Source of the DNA: Pogona vitticeps | Lineage: Eukaryota; Chordata; Lepidosauria; Squamata; Agamidae | Direction of reading: 5' to 3' | DNA: 64,000 nucleotides | Assembly: GCF_051106095.1 (NCBI RefSeq) | Contig: NC_135783.1 | Location: 328,647,322 to 328,711,321 of the forward strand | Shown here: piece after piece, positions 25,280-63,422 of the stretch | How positions within the stretch are numbered: the stretch's first letter is position 1 | How the letters are laid out: the number at the start of each line of letters is the position of its first letter | Translations under genes and position numbers: made by a program | Notes under the pieces: generated by a model | Databases searched by the model: none | What the model was told of the DNA's origin: nothing | The model's input: only the letters and a program-made list of their open reading frames with translations

Positions 25280-26106
25280 AGTTGCATTATGGAGTGTATT
25301 CAGTCAAAATCACATTGCATAGTTGAGAGCAGTCTTGTTGGAGGCAGACTTCCCATCTCTGTGAAACCAAAGATTTTTCTACACAAAAGGAAAAAAGAGC
25401 TATCTTGAAGGTTTTCTGTAATGTTTTAGGCATTGCAAATCTATGAACCTACCTGAGACATGCTCTTGCATTTCACTGCATCCTCAGACACATCAATCAC
25501 CTTTTTTTTCTTTACTCCCATTCATATTTAGCCTCTGTACATATGTGAAGTGGTCCTCCGATTCACGTCTTAATAGGGCTGTCTGTTCCCAAACATGCCT
25601 CAGGTGTGTTGACATATCAATCACTTGGTTCTTCTTTATCCTTGTTCATCTCTAGCTTTGGTGTATACATCTCTGCTTTTTCCCCACTCCAATCTTTCAC
25701 ATGCTCCTAACACAGCATGTTTAACTGAGCCCTATCCAGAAAGGGTACTGCCTTTCGTTTTTCATTACAAAGATGGATTGCTGCAATTCTCTGCTGTCCA
25801 GCCTCCCTGATGAGGCCTTTCAGCCTTCACAGATGCTCGGGCTGCAGGGTACTTAGTCTTATTAGGTCACCTCAAAAGCAAATGACTCTCAAGAAGTTCT
25901 CTGCCATCACGTGAAGCAGCATGTCTTTTAGGGAGTAGATTTTGTTAAATGTTACAAATTAGCTTGGTGCACCCCCACAATGGGGTAGATTTCCTTTGAA
26001 ACCCAGATTGTTTCTATGGCGGTTCATTAGAGATGGTGAGAGTCAAGGTTGTTAGATGTTCTTTGCCAAGAAAACCCACATGAAACCATTGCAGTGAAAT
26101 TGTATG
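25280..26106. other. Gene-free, no recognised element
   Basis: Two loosely similar phrases (CACATCAATCACC near 25490 and CATATCAATCACT near 25612) hint at an old tandem or dispersed repeat, nothing more. Confidence 0.4.
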
Positions 26107-26271
26107 CAACAGAAATATTTCTATAAGAGGAACAATACCCAGGCACAGAGCTTGATCCAGCCAAACAGAAGCACTTTGAAGTCTTGTTGATTGCAGAGAA
26201 ACAATTAAGACGTGTACTTGATTTCCATCCTAGAGAGTGCAGCTTGTGTTTAGCTCTCTAGAAGAGAAAAT
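26107..26271. repeat. Left arm of a 165-bp inverted repeat
   Basis: Matches the reverse complement of 26364-26533 at roughly 80% by eye. Shared blocks include ATTTCCATCCTAGAGAGT and TAGGCACAGAGCTT-like sequence. No known family recognised. Confidence 0.82.
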
Positions 26272-26363
26272 GTATGAACCTAAAAAGAAAACCCCAAACT
26301 TTGGTTGGATTGTAGCCACCATTTATTTATTTTAGGCTGTGTGTTGTTTTTTTTAAGGTCCAT

Positions 26364-26533
26364 CCAGTTTCTCTAGTAGAGAACTAAAAGCAAGCTGTAC
26401 TCTCTAGGATGGAAATCGAGTCCACATCTTAATTGTTCCTCTGCAATCAATGAGTCTTTAAAGTGCTTCTCTTTGCCTGTATGAAGCTCTGTGCCTAGGT
26501 ATTGCTCCTCTTGTAAAAGTATTTCTATTGCTT
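26364..26533. repeat. Right arm of a 165-bp inverted repeat
   Basis: Reverse complement of 26107-26271 with a spacer of about 92 bp (26272-26363). It carries ACTCTCTAGGATGGAAAT, the partner of the left-arm block. Confidence 0.82.
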
Positions 26534-27072
26534 TGCCTGAAACAGTTAGTATAGTAGATAAAGATAGTAACAGAAGTACTACAAACATACGAATTTGAGC
26601 TTTATGTTTCTATCAGGGTGGGAATTAGGTTCTTTGATAAGATGAATGGTGGGAGGAAAGACACCAAAGGTTGAGAACCACTAAGACAAAAGACACACCA
26701 GTTGTGATGCAACACAAGTACACTGGATGCTACCTAGCCAGTAAAATGATAGCTGTTTACCAATGGTGTTTCAAAATTCTTCACCTACTCATGGGCTAAG
26801 AGACTGTGGGAGAAACCCAATTTGCTATATATTCCAAGAGAATTTTTTTTAACAAAGTCTTATAACCGTGTATCATATTTAAGTTGCAGCCTAGTTTTGT
26901 GTGCCCTCCCCCATCCACCACAAGGGACGTTTGGGGTTTTGCTCCTTCATTGCAAGTGACAAAAACAGTAATTCTGTTGATAGCCTGGCTACTGCATTGT
27001 TTCCTCCACAATGCCTTCCACCTAGGATGAGTCATTCTAAGAAAGAGTGGGTGTGGTACGAAAACAGCCACC

Positions 27073-27229
<157 letters not shown>

Positions 27230-29274
27230 CTGCACTGTGGCCTTTTATTTGTGCGACAATAAGAAAAAGCAAAATCTCAGAATGCTTCTCAGGGAAGTGT
27301 CTTCTGGGAAATGCTGATCCAAACCCTGTCATCCTTCATGAATCGGCACCTTCCCCATGACTTTTAAATACAGTAGAACCATTGTATCGACAGAATCAGC
27401 ACCTGCATTTCCAAGGTGCACTAATAGAGCTGGCCACTAGAGGGAACAAGAGACTGTGCTATACATATACATATGTCTTTTATATCAGGGCTTTCGGGCA
27501 TCTGCGGGGTGGGCAGGCTTGGAAACGATGCCCTATGGATACACAATCTTACTGTACAACATTTTGGAGAGGTTACTATAACTACCTTTTTCCTCCATTC
27601 AGATGCTATTAATACAGCCAAAGCCATATTATTTATGGAACTTTCCTGTGTTATCACAGCATCCATACCAAGATTTCCTTATTTCATTCTTTGTTCCCTG
27701 CCCCGTCACTAATACACACCGTTATTTCAAACTTTAAACCATGTTCAGCCCTGTATTCTTCACTTCATCATGTCAACCAAATTCACAACTGTTTGACTTT
27801 AAAGAAAGTTAGGGATTTTGTATTTAACACAATTGTGTTGAATGAGGCAACAATCCAAATCAAGCTTTTTCTTCATTTTTGCTTGTGAGCTCACGCCACA
27901 CTTCCCAACCTTAAAGAATACATCCAACCACAAGCTTGAAACATAGATATGAACATGTGATGTAAAGATTCCTCTTTCAAAAACCTCCTAGATATTTACA
28001 TTTGTCATCTGAAATCCTTCTCTAGCTCCCTATGTCTAGTATTAGGTGAGCTGTGACAAAAGAGAGGGGTTTCACTGTTTGTGGTGCTCCACATCTGCCA
28101 CGTTTTCCTCAAGGAATTTGCCTGCCCACAACAATCTTTTCATCGGCCCAAGTATTCCAGAAACCTAGTTGTTTTTAATCTGTGAAACTTCTACTTCTCT
28201 TGGCTTTACGGTTTTCTGTTTTACTCCTCTTGTTTTGTCAGTGTATATGCTAGTTATTATACTCATTTTAATGCTGTCTTTGTGTTCTTGCAAATCATCC
28301 TGACAGTTTTGGTTAAAAGCCAGCACAGACATCTTTACATATGGACAGAAATGTGAGTTAGGCAAGAAGGGAGCACTGCCATTCTTTTGTTCTCATTCCT
28401 ATTGTACAGGCTTTCTCTGAAGGCAACGTGTTGACAGTTTTCCTGCTGAAAATAAAATGACTGCATGGCATACTAGTTGAGAACCACACACGAGCTGCTC
28501 TGAACAATTTGGAAAAACAGTGAAGCCCTTTTCAGATTTTCAAAAGTCAAATCTAACCCATACGTGCAAGGCGGACAGTTTGGAATGAAAACAAATTCAC
28601 AATCAATATCGCATGTTTATTTACAAGCCCAGCCTTCTCACATGCAAGATGCAGATATACAAGCTTTTTTCAGGAAAAGCTCATCCTTCTATGGACTTGG
28701 GGCTAAAGGAATAAAGGCACAATTTACATCTCCATGCGTTCAAGGTATATACATAACTGTGGTATTCTAGTTCCTAGTTTTCTAAACCCTACCCACACTT
28801 CTAACTGCTTAGTCTTTTTTCCAAATGCAATAATCTCATTATCAGTTAAGAATTTCCACACTCTACGACTTGACACTTTCTATTTTGCTGCCACTCTTCA
28901 TAGAGACTGCATTATTGTCTGCAAATGCATTTCAAAGTGGATAAAGATTTCCACCCTCCATGCACATCTGTTCTAAGTCGAGCATCAGTTGTATTTCCTA
29001 AGATTTATTATTGCACTTCCCTACTCCTTCTGGCAAGCCCGAACATTGTAATATAATCTTGCTCTGTATTTCTGTGTCCAATATGGAGTCTGCTTCCAAT
29101 ATTGCTCAGCCATTTGGACTGTTACGTTAACATTCAGGTATAAGCCTTTGAAAATGAAAGTATCATCATTATATTTCTTTCCATAAGGAGGTACTCAGCT
29201 TATGAAATGCGAAACTGCAGACTCTCCATTTGCCTGCCACTTCCTATGCTTGTTATCTTGTCCTTTTTACAGAT
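27230..29274. other. Gene-free apart from a CTCF-like motif
   Basis: About 2 kb of unique-looking DNA without frames or repeats I can support. Confidence 0.45.
27434..27446 (+). promoter_or_regulatory. Candidate CTCF-binding motif
   Basis: CCACTAGAGGGAA, preceded by TGG, matches the CTCF core CCASYAGRKGGC except for the last base. It lies in gene-free DNA about 7 kb beyond the GALC 3' end. Binding is inferred from the motif only. Confidence 0.3.
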
Positions 29275-29509
29275 GGGCATGGACCGCTATTTTTGCGGTC
29301 CAGTAGTTTGCCCGCACACCTTCTTCCGTGGGTGCCTCGGCTTCCCAGCCCTGCAGGCACCCACTCAGAGGCAACGCCCAGAGAAGCCAGGGCTTGAAGC
29401 TACACCACTACCTCTGAATGGGCAATCACCAAAGAAGTCAGGACTAGGAAGCCATGGGCACTCACAGAATAAGCTGTGCAACTGAATCGCAGAATAGCGG
29501 TTCATGCCC
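29275..29509. mobile_element. MITE with GGGCATGGACCGC ends
   Basis: 235 bp. Left end GGGCATGGACCGCTATTTTT and right end AGAATAGCGGTTCATGCCC are inverted repeats. The middle is GC-rich with CCCAGAGAAGCCAGGGC. Probably hAT, from the end type; no clear target duplication. Confidence 0.65.
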
Positions 29510-29809
29510 ATAACAAACATGAAGAGTCATTCCAATTTCTCCTGATATAAAGATGAGATGACATAACATTTGGAACCTCCAAGAGCCCTTGTCCAGTCCT
29601 AGCTGAGCATGCAAGTGCCCACTTCACTAAAGCATGCAAGTTTATCTTCACTAAAGTAAGTCAGTGGATGGTTTAAATATTGCTAACCACTGAATTACAG
29701 TCACAGGACTAGGGGCTAAAATAGGGTTGGGGAAGGAGTGCTATTTGGAATCTCTCTTGACTTAACCATACCAGTTATGCTTTAAAACAGCAGTGGGCAA
29801 CCTCTAGAG

Positions 29810-29945
29810 CAGTGGTCCCCAACCTTGGGCCTCCAGATGATCTTGGACTACAACTTCCAGAAGCCTTCACCACTACCACTGCTGGCCACAATTTCTGGGA
29901 ATTGAAGTCCAAGAACATCTGGAGGCCCAAGGTTGGGGACCACTG
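29810..29945. mobile_element. hAT-type MITE with 8-bp target duplication
   Basis: 136 bp, starting CAGTGGTCCCCAACCTTGGG and ending GGTTGGGGACCACTG, flanked by CTCTAGAG at 29802-29809 and 29946-29953. The 8-bp duplication fits the hAT pattern nTnnnnAn. Confidence 0.88.
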
Positions 29946-30011
29946 CTCTAGAGGGCTCTTCCATGCCCTGCCAACCCCAAAACATTTTTTTTCTAAAAGC
30001 TTGTTTTTACT

Positions 30012-30240
30012 GAAAATATTGTGCTGCTTATATACCGCCCAATAGCACTCTCTGGGTGGTTTACAATTTGATTATAGAGGCTACACATTGTCTCCCCCCT
30101 CACTGAGGAGGTTCTCAATTTACTGACCATGGAAGGCTGAGTCAACCTTGAGCTTGACTACCTGAGCCCACCAGGATTGAACTCAGGTCGAAAGCAGAGT
30201 CTTGACTGCAGTACTGAAATTTAACCACTCTGCCATGAGG
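30012..30240 (-). mobile_element. LINE/SINE-type repeat fragment
   Basis: Contains TATACCGCCCAATAGCACTC and GGTGGTTTACAATTTG, then ATTGAACTCAGGTCG and AACCACTCTGCCATGAGG. It is the reverse of a reptile repeat with a LINE-like end, and the last part looks like a SINE head in reverse. Confidence 0.5.
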
Positions 30241-31086
30241 CTCCTTCATTGCACCTTTATACTCTCAAGTGTTCAATTTTCCTTTTAGAAATATATAAAT
30301 CTGGAGAGTGGGAGTGCTAGGAATCTGAAACACAGTAAAACAGCCTCCCACACTGGTAAAAATGTGTTTTTTTAACAATTTTTAGAAAGTTAAAAAAAAG
30401 GAACTACAGCTATAAGCTACATTTGGGTCCCTAGGAGTTACATGTGGCTGAGGGCTGCACTCTTTCCATCCCTGACATACATCTTTTCCTGCTGCAATCA
30501 TTTATGGTAAAATAGAAGCGTCCATTCATGCAGAAGGTGGGAAACTATGTTTTAAACGATTGAATATAATGGCATGCTGATGCCACCTACAATTGATTAA
30601 GGATGGGATGATATACTGGGCCTCAGAGCACCATAGCCCACCACAGCTCTGGTGTGGATGATTTCATTTTGTTATTCTTCTTAACAGAAACTTCTCAAAC
30701 GCTTTCTTTACCTTTAAGCTTTTGCCACAGTGTTCTTCAGCTAAATCCCTGCTTTTATTACACAACAAGTACCATCTGCCATGTGCATTCCAGGTCTCTG
30801 CTAACAATCCTAGTACTTCCTTGTGCAACAAATTTCCACACAACAACCACAGATTCACAGATGCATGTTTGCACATACACAGAACTGAGGACACACAACA
30901 GCAATATCTGTAACATATATCCCTGGAAGCAAGTTCTACTTAATTCAGTGGGGCTTACTACTGAGTAAATATGAATGGTGTCAGAATATAGAAATTTTGT
31001 AGGCCTGAACCTGAATAAATGTATTATTAACGAGCTGCCATTGTGCACAGATGTGAGTATGCTGAGTCACTCTGAAGATGATGCAA
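30241..31086. other. Gene-free, no recognised element
   Basis: The frame 30654-30968 and its antisense have no recognised domain. Confidence 0.45.
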
Positions 31087-31364
31087 TGTCTGGAAACAAG
31101 AAGACACCAGGTACAAAGGATTAAGTCATGTGTCTTCTGATTGGACTAGAGATGCCATGTATATGTATATAAGTGAACCGTGCCTGTGTATCACTCTCTT
31201 CCTTCTCCACCATTTGCTGCTAGCCACTATGTCCGTTTGTGTAAAGAGTTCCTGCCATGCTGATGTGATGCCTGCCTGTAAATACTTGTAAATACAACCG
31301 TAAAAGTAGAACTTATAAGTGTCTTCAATAACTCTGCGTTTTTCCTGTCGCCAAATCCGTGACA
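31087..31364 (+). repeat. LTR-like sequence, possible solo LTR fossil
   Basis: About 280 bp starting TGTCTGGAAACAAG and ending AATCCGTGACA, with a TATA box (TGTATATAAGTG near 31158) and a downstream pyrimidine-rich part. No internal region or second LTR is seen, and target duplication is not evident. Family unknown. Confidence 0.35.
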
Positions 31365-31484
31365 AACTTCATTTGCAAGAACTCTTATGTCCTACATCAT
31401 ACAGGAAACTTTGTCACTGATTCCCCACATATTATGATATTTTTACAAAGTTGCATTGCAGACAGATACAATTTTAAAACAGTA

Positions 31485-31490
31485 TTTATT
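31485..31490 (-). terminator. Candidate GALC poly(A) signal, distal
   Basis: AATAAA on the minus strand about 2.7 kb after the stop, just before the LTR-like sequence at 31.1-31.4 kb. Alternative to the proximal signal. Confidence 0.3.
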
Positions 31491-32263
31491 TTTCCTTTTG
31501 TTTCCCCCACTTGAAACATCAGATTTTTGCAATAGTCAATCACATATATGTCAGCCTTTCACTAAAATATAAACACAGCTTGTTAAGAATCAGGTAAGCC
31601 CAACACACAACGAACATTCACCTGCTTAGAATAATTACAACACTGCAACTTCAAATATATTTCATAAATTAACAAGAAACTGAACTCGTGATTATAACTA
31701 CATTTAGTACACAATGCAAAAATAGAACCATCTGTTAACCTAGTGCAAAAACATTTTTAAAAAGTTCACATCTTTGGAACAGATGTAGTTGTTCATCCCT
31801 TATATCCATCAGGCTATCAGGAAGGAAATGTCATAATGAAAAACGTAATTTCTTTCTTTCAGAGTCTAGTCTGATCAGCATGTTTGATCAAATACATTAT
31901 AACCATAAAGCATCCATGTTCACATAAGACACTCATGGATATCCTTCAGTAGAGTTCTCCATTTGTGTAGCTGTTAAAATAAGGAGTTCAATATGGGAGA
32001 CAGTATTCCCGGCCCAAAAGAAGATGATACAACAGCTTTTCCTGTTGAGAACACAAGGGGAAGTTTTAATCAAAACTTTTCACTTAAAAAAATGGAGGTG
32101 CTTTGGGCAGCAGTGGAAGGAGGCTGCATTTAAATATCTTAGGAACACTCTCTGGCCTGTTTGCTACTTTTTGCCTACCCTGAAGTATCAAGCTAATGAA
32201 CAGGACAGGCTTGAAATATTGATCTCTCATAATGTACCCTCCATGAGTTAAACGTACATAAAT

Positions 32264-32269
32264 TTTATT
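32264..32269 (-). terminator. Candidate GALC poly(A) signal, proximal
   Basis: AATAAA on the minus strand, about 1.9 kb after the GALC stop, in sequence without recognised repeats. Position fits the human 3' UTR size; use is inferred. Confidence 0.35.
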
Positions 32270-34168
32270 ACGCTTCAAGTATATTTAAGCAATAATATCT
32301 TAGCTTCTTATGCTAGGGTATCACCACCTGTATGTAAATGAAATCCCTTTGCTGTGAATAAACTAAGAAGGGTTTCCATTGAAAGTCACTTTCTCTTTTA
32401 TCTGAACTGGGGGAAAAACTATGATTAATAACCTTGGAACAAGTTATACATTGAGCTATGGTTTCAAAACTGATTTAACAACCTGGCCTGTTCTAAAGCA
32501 AATAACTGTTTCCTAATGTGGATGAAACAGTCAATTAAGGTTAATCCGAGGCATCTTAGTTTAACTACGAAACTGAAGAGGCTCCTTATAAAATCAAAGG
32601 GCTCATGCATTCTTTGGCCTGAAAAACAGAGATCTGAAGCATCCATTTCTCAGAAACCTATTTAAATTGTAAGGGAGGTAGAGAGAACCTTTCTTAACAG
32701 GGGCATTTTCTATCACAATCTATCCCATAATTTCGATGGGCCAACAACAGAAAAAGTTCAAATTTATGATTTTAAGAATCTGGGCATGGGTGTCATAAAA
32801 GATGCATTCTACAACTTAGCAGTTAAAGGAGGAGGAATATGTGGCTATATCTTTGTGCAGCTCTGTCCCTCACTTTTTGGAGTTTGGGGTTAGAATTTGT
32901 GGTTGGCAGTAGCTCAGACAGTGCTTTGTATATGGAGGTTACCCAGTATACTGCCAGTAGGCAAATGGCTCTGCTCCCTTGGGCCATTGAATGCTTCCAC
33001 TCTTGCCAAATAATTATGGATCTGCTTCCAATGGGAGACCTCCCATCTTTCTTACAAAGCAGGCCTACACACATAAAACAGATTAGCGGTCAATGCAAAA
33101 TATTGTACATCTTTCATACAGGATGACACTGAAAATGCAGCAGGCCAATCATGGTTTTACAACTAGCCCACATGGAGGTTCTGTTTGTGCCAACCATTTC
33201 CTCCTTGCAAACAGCTGTCAATCCAGCACCATAAAAGCTGGGAAATGCCATTTAAATTACCCACACAGAGATTACTGTTCACACAGATGTGTAGACTTAA
33301 CAGCAGCTTGGAGTGTTTTCAAAGTGGCCGTAAAGGAACACCTTCATGTGTGAATGGACGGCGAATTTTCACAGCAACACTCAGGAGATCTTTCCCCCTT
33401 CCTTTTTTTTTGGAAGGAAAGGAGAACAGAAACAAAAAGCAATACAAATTGCAGGGCTGTTAACCACAGAATAAAACACAGGCACTTTCATCGTATTTGC
33501 CACACTGCTGTTAGCAGCAGAGGTAGTTTTTAAACAGGCACTTCATATAAGATCCAGCCAACCATTAGCTGGTTTCTTTTTCATTAAAAACAGGCAGAAG
33601 AATTAAGGCATCAGACAAGTATAAGTGTCATCTCTCATTTCATGGGAGCAGACAATTAAATCTGCTGAGTCCTTTGCTGCATCACCTCAGATGGAATACA
33701 AAAAGAAGTGTAATATCTTTAGAATACCACACTCCATAATTGTCACATACACTGGGTACCTGGCTTAAGTTGAAATCTCAGTGAAAGAATAGACTTCATA
33801 GGTATCAGAAACAACTGAAAACAGCATTTGTTTTTCACGTTTCTTAAAAATAATGCTAGGGTGTTCAAATTCCAATCAGCGGAAAGCATAGGAGTGAGTT
33901 GCAGTTCATTTACAGCTTGCAACAGAAATTTGAATGAAAAGAAAAAACACTTTGTAGAATTAAGGTTTTCTGCTCAGGAGAAAAACAGATGAATTATTTG
34001 AGAAATATAATTAGGATGATGCAAACATATTTACCCATTTAGGAGAAAGTTGAATGCGTTTATAAGGACAGTAGGAAAGAAACAAAAAGGATCTTTTACA
34101 ACAGAAAAATCAAACATTTGATGTTTGACTTGGCTCTAGTACAATGGAGGAAAAAAACAGTGGAAGCT

Positions 34169-60448
<26,280 letters not shown>

Positions 60449-60877
60449 CTTTGAAAAATAAAAAAGAAAAGATGAAATAGTAGAATCTGCCCCCCCCCAT
60501 TTCCTTAGAAAAAAGAATGAATGAAAAAGAAATCAGCATTGTTTCCTTTCGGCCCAAAGCAGCCACATTATATAATTACTAAGCTGAAGGCTTGTAGTGC
60601 AAAAAGCCTGCTCTCAAATCAGGTTGTAGAAGGTAAGGAAATGGATGTACTGGTTTCATTCATGCAACGTTTGTTGGTTAAAAACAGAAGAAATAAACAA
60701 GTAAAAGTCAACTGCAATTTAATGTGAGAGGCCTGACATGCAAATAAAGCAGTCTCAAAATTTTAGTATGTGGGTTTGTGTAGATATAGCTACTTTAAGC
60801 CAGAGTTTAAGGAGAAATCAATTGTGTCCATGCTTTTTATTAGCAGAAAATGTTACAGACTGCTGATCCATCTCCCT

Positions 60878-60937
60878 GCAAAGCAGCTGCACAAACATCA
60901 ACAAGGGGGAGGCAAAGCAGCTGCACAAACATCAGGT
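60878..60937. repeat. Direct repeat, about 33 bp x 2
   Basis: GCAAAGCAGCTGCACAAACA occurs twice, 33 bp apart, joined by TCAACAAGGGGGAG. Confidence 0.8.
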
Positions 60938-61259
60938 TACAAAAGCTGCAAATAAGTTTGGGATGAAGCCAAAGATAGAGCAGGTTGAAAGGTGTTCTAC
61001 CTAGCTTATTGGCTAAATTTCTGAGACCTCCAGGTACAGTCAACAAACACAAGAGAAACTGAAGACAAGGTTGATGCCAGAAAAGTATGTGTGTTAACCC
61101 ACTGCAGAACAGACAAGGAAATTTTCTAGGCCAAGAACTACTTTATCAGGAAATAAACTTGTTGAGGAACAAGAAAGCAGTACTTGGTTAGCAGCCTAAA
61201 CAAGAGATATAAGATCATCATTTGTTGCTTTATTAGTCTGGGATTTATATTTTTATGTA

Positions 61260-61540
61260 CAGTGGTGCCTCACAAGACGATTTTAATTTGTTCCATGAAA
61301 ATCATCGTCTTGTGAAAAAAAATCGTCTTGCGAGGTTCCCTATGCATCAGTCTAAAAAAAAAAAGTATTGCGAAGCATCAGTCAAAAAAAAAAGTCTTGC
61401 GAAGCATCGGTCTCAAAAAAAAGTCTTGTGAAGCACATTCATAGAAAAAAACATCTTGCGAGTCACCATAGTGAGTGCAAAAACCAATCATCTTGCGGGT
61501 TTTTCGTCCCACAAGGCAATCGTCTAGCGAGGCAACACTG
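61260..61540. mobile_element. Tigger/pogo-like MITE, copy F
   Basis: Starts CAGTGGTGCCTCACAAGACG and ends TCTAGCGAGGCAACACTG, with TA on both sides. Interior has about five spaced AAGTCTTGCGAAGCATC-like units. 281 bp, in the GALC intron right of exon 7. Confidence 0.8.
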
Positions 61541-62559
61541 TATTATGTTGGGAAACGGTTGGATGGGAGTTACAATTTATATCATATTATAATGACTGCC
61601 GAGAGTGGTGGTCCCACTAAGTTGGGTGGGATATGTTATTTTAAAATAAACAAACAAGCAAGCGAGCAAGCCATTTTTTAAAAACAGCACATCATGGGAA
61701 AGTTAGTTTAAGAACCACAGTCTTTCAAAGGAGTGGACATATTAATTGCTGTGATTACTATTTGTTGAACACAGTTATGGCTACCTTGCCTTGGCACCAG
61801 AGATATTTTCCTGCAAAGTTAGTATCAATACAACATTGGAAGACATTCAAGGTTAATTTCCAAGATCACATTGTAATAGGAGCCAGTTTGAATGTAGATT
61901 TATGGACCGGGGTAAAGATGCAACTATAAAATATCAAACTCAACAATCATAGACATTCTGGAATCAAATGAGAACATCCAAGCAAGACATGACTGATATG
62001 TTTAAAAGAATTATGAATTGAAAATCTGAATGCCAGCTCACTTCCAGTTTTCCAAGGCCAGGAAATAAACGTAAGAACACACTGAGCACTAAGAGGTCAC
62101 AACAAGGGGGAGGCAAAGCAGCTGGGAGCAGCAAAATGGCATGGAACACGAAGTGCCTATCATGTGAATGCAAGACAAACAAGAACATAATTAAAGCTTG
62201 TTCCAACCTGTGGCAAGGATTAGGGAATGGTCTCAGATGGGTGGCAGACTACATATCTTGTATGAGGAATATTCCTAGTTACATCTCTGGAATCTCCAGG
62301 ATGAGCCAGATATGCCAACTGCATGGAACCTGGGAGAACCACTGCCAGTCAGCACTGAGTTGGATGAACTAGTAAGACATGATATAAAAGCAACTTGCTC
62401 TGTTTCTGAAGGAGGCCATCCTGAACAGAATGGCAGCAGGGCAGGAAACAAGTCTTACCAGGTTATCATTCAGTCACAGTTAGTTCTAACAATATAAATG
62501 GTAGCCACTGCTCCTGAAGCAGATACTAGCCTCTCAAAGGCTACTTTCTATCCCCCAGC
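61541..62559. other. GALC upstream intron, no recognised element
   Basis: Contains CAACAAGGGGGAGGCAAAGC at about 62100, also found at about 60900. Exon 6 was not found here. Confidence 0.4.
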
Positions 62560-62664
62560 AAAGGGGCTCCCAACCTTGGACCTCCAGATGTTGACCTCTG
62601 CTGGCCATGATTTCCGGGAGTTTAAGTCCAAGAACATCTGGAGGCCCAAGGTTGGGGACCGCTG
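62560..62664. mobile_element. hAT-type MITE, degraded
   Basis: Left end near AAGGGGCTCCCAACCTTGGA and right end GGTTGGGGACCGCTG. Same family as the element at 29810, with an internal deletion. Confidence 0.7.
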
Positions 62665-62849
62665 CCCTAGCAGTTTCACCTCATGAAACTAAAGAGAAGA
62701 CAGCAGAAACAATGATGTTGAATGACACCGTAAGATTTCTAGCTGACTTCATACAGCTTTGGCTAAGTAAGAATTAACTCAGCCAATCCTCACCTGGAAG
62801 ACTGTCTTGGACTACAATTCCAATTATCCCCTGCCAGCAAAGTGATACC

Positions 62850-63040
62850 TAATGTGATATAGTGGATAGAGTGACAGACTAGTACTCAGGAGGCCTGGGT
62901 TCAAATCCTTGCTTAGCCATGTAAACTCACTGGTGTGTGGGAAATGGTAAAACAACTCCTTAAATATCTCACTTGCCCTGAAAGCCCTATTATGGTCATT
63001 ATAAGTCAGTTCCAATTTGACAGCACGTAACAACACAACA
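62850..63040 (+). mobile_element. Sauria/ACA-type SINE with BovB-like tail
   Basis: tRNA-like head ATATAGTGGATAGAGTGACA with box B GGGTTCAAATCC. Body GCTTAGCCATGTAAACTCAC and tail GAAAGCCCTATTATGGTCAT followed by TTTGACAGCACGTAAC. The tail resembles BovB, which is thought to supply its reverse transcriptase. Confidence 0.85.
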
Positions 63041-63332
63041 TAACACCAAGGCCAATTGCCATACTCCCTGGGGATTATATCTGGAAAATGATAGGTTGAC
63101 TATTAAAGGGGACGAGACAAGCAAACTTGTTTAGATAGGAAGGCAATGATACATTTATTTATTTCTCCTTTCTTTCCCCTTACTTGATGATCCATCGGGC
63201 GCCTTCCAGGTCTGCAGTTCAAAGGCTGTTATTATCAATCAAGCATCAGCAAATTGATAAGTACAAAAGTTCTGCTAAATCAGCTTGCCATTTTTTAAAA
63301 AAAGGTCAAAAGTGGCTAGATATAAACTTACA

Positions 63333-63422
63333 GTAAACTTAGAATTGCAGAGCTGGAAGGGACACTATAGATAATCCACTACCTCTGGCTCCACAGCCAG
63401 ATACCTAAACCACGGAACTAAC
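63333..63422 (-). mobile_element. tRNA-derived SINE fragment
   Basis: Minus strand, with CATTCCAGCTCTGCAATTCT-like and TGTGGAGCCAGAGGTAG words of the family at 46235-46385; the middle is deleted. Confidence 0.55.

Larger units (their letters stand above)
31470..34168 (-). other. GALC: GALC 3' UTR region (extent uncertain)
   Basis: Sequence directly after the GALC stop on the minus strand. I see no recognisable transposon in most of it, in contrast to the flanking introns, which fits a transcribed exon. AATAAA on the minus strand occurs at 32264-32269 and 31485-31490, giving 3' UTRs of about 1.9 or 2.7 kb. The human 3' UTR is in this range, but the real end cannot be read from sequence alone. 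Confidence 0.5.

Noticed and set aside
26373-26588. Frame with a hydrophobic start like a signal peptide
   Set aside because: The rest of the frame is one arm of the inverted repeat, the other arm has several stops, and no homologous protein is recognised.
62850-62915. Functional tRNA gene
   Set aside because: A/B-box-like sequences are present, but the cloverleaf is degraded and the sequence continues into a SINE body and tail.
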